Under the pieces are notes generated by a model that was given only the letters and a program-made list of their open reading frames with translations, was not told the origin of the DNA and ran no database searches. Below, piece by piece: positions 63,015 to 64,000 of a stretch of 64,000 nucleotides of DNA. The position numbers and the translations under genes were made by a program. This DNA is from Rugosimonospora acidiphila (GTDB taxonomy: Bacteria > Actinomycetota > Actinomycetes > Mycobacteriales > Micromonosporaceae). Each line of letters begins with the position of its first letter. Positions within the stretch are counted from its first letter, which is position 1. The DNA lies in contig NZ_BAABJQ010000025.1 in assembly GCF_039543385.1 (NCBI RefSeq), positions 83,287 through 147,286 on the forward strand. Direction: 5' to 3'.

Positions 63015-63767
63015 ATGAGCCAGGACCTGGGGAGGGCCAACATATCCAGCGAGCACGACGCGTCCGGCGGGGCGCGCCGTACCGCCGACGATCGGCGTGC
63101 GGAACGGGTTCGGCGGGTACGGATCGCCGTGGTCGCCTGCGCGCTTTCCGTGGCGTGGGCGGCTTTGGCGGGAATCGCGTCCGTGACGGCGGGTGCCCTC
63201 ACCGGTTCGTTGGCGTTGCTCGCGTTCGGCCTGAGCTCGGTGATCGATGGGTCGGCCTCGACGGTCCTGGTGTGGCGATTCCGCCGTGAACTCCGCCAGG
63301 TCGCTGCTCCCTCCCACGGTTACGACCGGTCTGGCTCGGCGCGTCTGGCGCCGCGCGACGACCCGGACCAGTCTCTGGATCGGGTCGAGCGCATCGCGAC
63401 CTGGGCGGTCGGTGCGGCGATGCTGGCGTCGGCGGCGTACGTCCTCATCCAGGCTGGGCGCTCGCTGATCGGAGCGCAGCACGCCGAGCAGGGTGCCCTC
63501 GGGATCGCGCTGCTCGGCGCCTCGCTGGTTCCACTTCCACCGGTCGGCGTCCTGAAGGTGCGGCTGGGCAGGCGGCTGCACAGCGCAGCCTTGAGAGGCG
63601 ACGGAATTCTCAGCATCGTCGGTGCCGCCCTGGCCGCGACGGCGCTGGCCGGGCTGGCCGCGAACAAAGAACTGGGCTGGTGGTGGACGGACTCGGCCGC
63701 CGCGTCCCTCATCGCCGTGTTCCTGGCGCGCGAGGGCTGGCGCACGGTCACGGCGCTCCAGCACTGA
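63015..63767 (+). CDS. CDF-like (cation efflux superfamily) membrane protein carrying an in-frame repeat insertion
   Basis: 250-residue integral membrane protein, 10 bp after kdpE. Five to six transmembrane helices with the CDF-like pattern ALTGSLALLAFGLSSVIDGSAS in the N-terminal half (positions of the metal-site Asp) and LHSAALRGDGILSIVGA in the second. Between helices, residues about 101-122 (SHGYDRSGSARLAPRDDPDQ) are encoded by the 51-bp palindromic element also found at 5381-5431; relatives of this family normally pass from the VWRFRREL segment straight to a VERI-type helix start. The insertion adds roughly 17-20 residues and keeps the frame. The transported ion is unknown. Confidence 0.8.
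   Translation: MSQDLGRANISSEHDASGGARRTADDRRAERVRRVRIAVVACALSVAWAALAGIASVTAGALTGSLALLAFGLSSVIDGSASTVLVWRFRRELRQVAAPSHGYDRSGSARLAPRDDPDQSLDRVERIATWAVGAAMLASAAYVLIQAGRSLIGAQHAEQGALGIALLGASLVPLPPVGVLKVRLGRRLHSAALRGDGILSIVGAALAATALAGLAANKELGWWWTDSAAASLIAVFLAREGWRTVTALQH
63323..63373. repeat. Dispersed palindromic element, copy 2, inside a coding gene
   Basis: 51 nt whose reverse complement matches 5381-5431 at 44 of 51 positions, including both inverted arms (GACTGGTC... and its complement, with compensated or tolerated changes). 51 is a multiple of three, and the element reads through without a stop in the host gene's frame. Confidence 0.8.
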
Positions 63768-63813
63768 AGGCGGTCACGCTCAACCCGCGGCCGTCGCGTT
63801 CGGCGCTGGCGTA

Positions 63814-63921
63814 CGTTCGGCGCGGACGGCGCCGGTAGTGCGTTTGGCGCGGGCGGCGCCGGTAGTGCGTTTGGCGCGGGCGGCGCCGGTAGTGCGTTTG
63901 GCGCGGGCGGCGCCGGTAGTG
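63814..63921. repeat. 27-bp tandem repeat, four units
   Basis: Units at 63814, 63841, 63868 and 63895; the last three are identical (CGTTTGGCGCGGGCGGCGCC plus GGTAGTG) and the first differs at two positions. Degenerate copies flank the array. On the minus strand it would read as a nine-residue Pro/Ala repeat, but I see no gene supporting this. Confidence 0.85.
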
Positions 63922-63957
63922 CGTTCGGCACGACCGGCCCGGTTCTGCCGCGGAAGC

Positions 63958-63994
63958 GACCGCGCGCGCCGCCCGGATGGCGGCGCGCGCGGTC
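63958..63994. terminator. Perfect 16-bp stem terminator at the right edge
   Basis: GACCGCGCGCGCCGCC (63958-63973), loop CGGAT, complement at 63979-63994. It closes the kdp-region transcript or a convergent gene beyond the window. Confidence 0.8.
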
Positions 63995-64000
63995 GGGGGC

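Noticed and set aside
63320..63931. Minus-strand frame beginning with a Pro/Ala nine-residue repeat
   Set aside because: The start lies in the 27-bp tandem array and the rest is antisense to the CDF-like gene. No ribosome site and no family-like sequence.

Overview
The window is a high-GC actinomycete chromosome segment. GC-rich codon use, many GTG starts, TAT and lipoprotein signals, a SigE-family ECF sigma factor with a co-transcribed membrane protein, an actinobacterial benzoyl-CoA (box) operon, a second SecA and a full kdpFABCDE locus all fit. Micromonosporaceae or a near relative is my best guess; it rests on overall style, not on a marker gene. No rRNA, tRNA, CRISPR array, integrase or transposase was seen. 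Coding density is high, and most gaps hold operators, hairpins or short tandem repeats.

Layout. (1) 1-8.6 kb: a peptide/oligosaccharide ABC importer (permease-ATPase fusion cut by the left edge, permease, TAT-type binding protein), two FadR-type GntR regulators and a GH42 beta-galactosidase. A shared 16-bp operator (GGACRTCCNACRTCCY) occurs three times here. (2) 8.6-17.6 kb: housekeeping and accessory genes: a decayed MOSC gene, a zinc-binding lipoprotein behind a Zur-like box, an M55 D-aminopeptidase, a HhH DNA-repair protein, a PEBP protein, an erythromycin-esterase homologue, a DUF4232 lipoprotein, the SigE-type sigma factor with its membrane partner, and a PdxH-like oxidase. (3) 17.7-24.3 kb: a PaaX-type repressor divergent from boxC-boxB-benzoate:CoA ligase-amidohydrolase. 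(4) 24.3-46.2 kb: a large carboxylic-acid catabolic region. It has a tripartite tricarboxylate transporter (TctC and a TctA-TctB fusion), two paralogous cupin-like proteins, a TtuC-like dehydrogenase, hydroxypyruvate isomerase, tartronate-semialdehyde-type reductase, PrpF-type isomerase, aldehyde dehydrogenase, DHDPS/NAL-family lyase, 2-keto-4-pentenoate hydratase family enzyme, an NHL-repeat protein and an FCD-type GntR regulator. Eight copies of a 13-bp palindrome (consensus near GTATRCNGTATAC) sit in front of these units and of the regulator itself, so I read it as one regulon. A DUF4331 protein and a MarR/MFS pair lie inside the region but lack the motif. (5) 46.4-54 kb: an ASST-family protein, dienelactone hydrolase, an HslV-like Ntn peptidase, an MFS exporter and SecA2. 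(6) 54-64 kb: the kdp potassium-uptake operon with two extra small membrane proteins and an 80-bp tandem repeat at its head, then kdpD, kdpE and a CDF-like membrane protein that carries a palindromic repeat element inserted in frame.

Most noteworthy: the GTATRCNGTATAC regulon; a 51-bp palindromic element present both as an intergenic hairpin (5.4 kb) and in frame inside a gene (63.3 kb); the 80-bp kdp-leader repeat whose units each encode a GTGA-coupled 27-codon mini-ORF with its own Shine-Dalgarno; and the orphan HslV-like peptidase, which keeps Thr1, Asp17 and Lys33.
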